Assembly (NCBI GenBank): GCA_003601795.1
Contig: PIXU01000167.1
Location: 1 to 5,279 of the forward strand
Source of the DNA: Candidatus Methanophagales archaeon
GTDB taxonomy: Archaea > Halobacteriota > Syntropharchaeia > Alkanophagales > Methanospirareceae
Direction of reading: 5' to 3'
DNA: 5,279 nt
Shown: one piece after another, positions 5,170-5,279 of the stretch
Numbering within the stretch: position 1 is the stretch's first letter
Layout: every line of letters begins with the position of its first letter
Translations under genes and position numbers: made by a program
The notes under the pieces: generated by a model
The model's database searches: none
Told to the model about the DNA's origin: nothing
What the model saw: the letters and a program-made list of their open reading frames with translations, nothing else

Positions 5170-5279
5170 GCAAAAATACGTGCTATCAAGCGAGTTTTAT
5201 TTTTCTGCTTTGCCCAAATCATATAGACTAACTTTTCACTTATTACCTTTTGTCTTAAAGCCACTTATATCTGCCAAAT

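Noticed and set aside
5124..5222. Minus-strand ORF of about 32 codons (46 if started at a GTG further upstream), Lys/Arg-rich
   Set aside because: Too short, no ribosome binding site of note, no recognisable family, and it lies over the T-tract terminator region; a TATA-like string upstream is not enough.
1..5279. tRNA, rRNA or insertion-sequence genes
   Set aside because: No cloverleaf with a GGTTCGAATCC-type arm, no rRNA-like segment, and no transposase frame or matching terminal inverted repeats were seen on either strand.

Overview
The window looks like archaeal DNA, probably from a methanogen or anaerobic methane-oxidising (ANME-type) member of the Halobacteriota. Three things point there: A+T-rich TATA boxes of the TTTATATA type roughly 45-55 bases ahead of start codons, a PaREP1-family gene (a family known mainly from archaea), and a large secreted Asn-rich beta-helix protein whose N- and C-terminal segments resemble surface proteins I associate with ANME genomes. 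The lineage is inferred from recognised protein families; no database search was possible.

Layout. Bases 1-779 (minus strand) hold the first 259 codons of lysA, diaminopimelate decarboxylase, running off the left edge. A 148-bp divergent intergenic region follows, then four small accessory genes and one large gene, all on the plus strand: a PaREP1/HEPN-like protein (928-1299); an intergenic stretch carrying a dispersed-type inverted/tandem repeat (1323-1407); a 50-residue antitoxin-like ORF (1482-1634) overlapping a PIN-domain ribonuclease frame (about 1618-2220) that has no normal start codon; a 737-residue secreted beta-helix protein (2298-4511) that appears cut short by an in-frame TGA, with a matching 24-codon tail after it; and a second overlapping pair (4612-4941 and 4902-5123) that resembles an antitoxin followed by a C-terminally shortened TumE-like toxin. 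The last 156 bases are T-rich and look like a terminator region.

How it fits together. lysA is a housekeeping biosynthetic gene. Everything to its right is accessory: three neighbouring small loci belong to, or resemble, RNA-targeting toxin-antitoxin families (HEPN-like, PIN/VapC-like, TumE-like), and a cell-surface protein gene lies between two of them. Three of these genes show possible damage or recoding: a missing start in the PIN frame, an in-frame TGA in the beta-helix gene, and a missing C-terminus in the TumE-like gene. The simplest reading is a decaying accessory island; non-canonical translation is the more interesting alternative.
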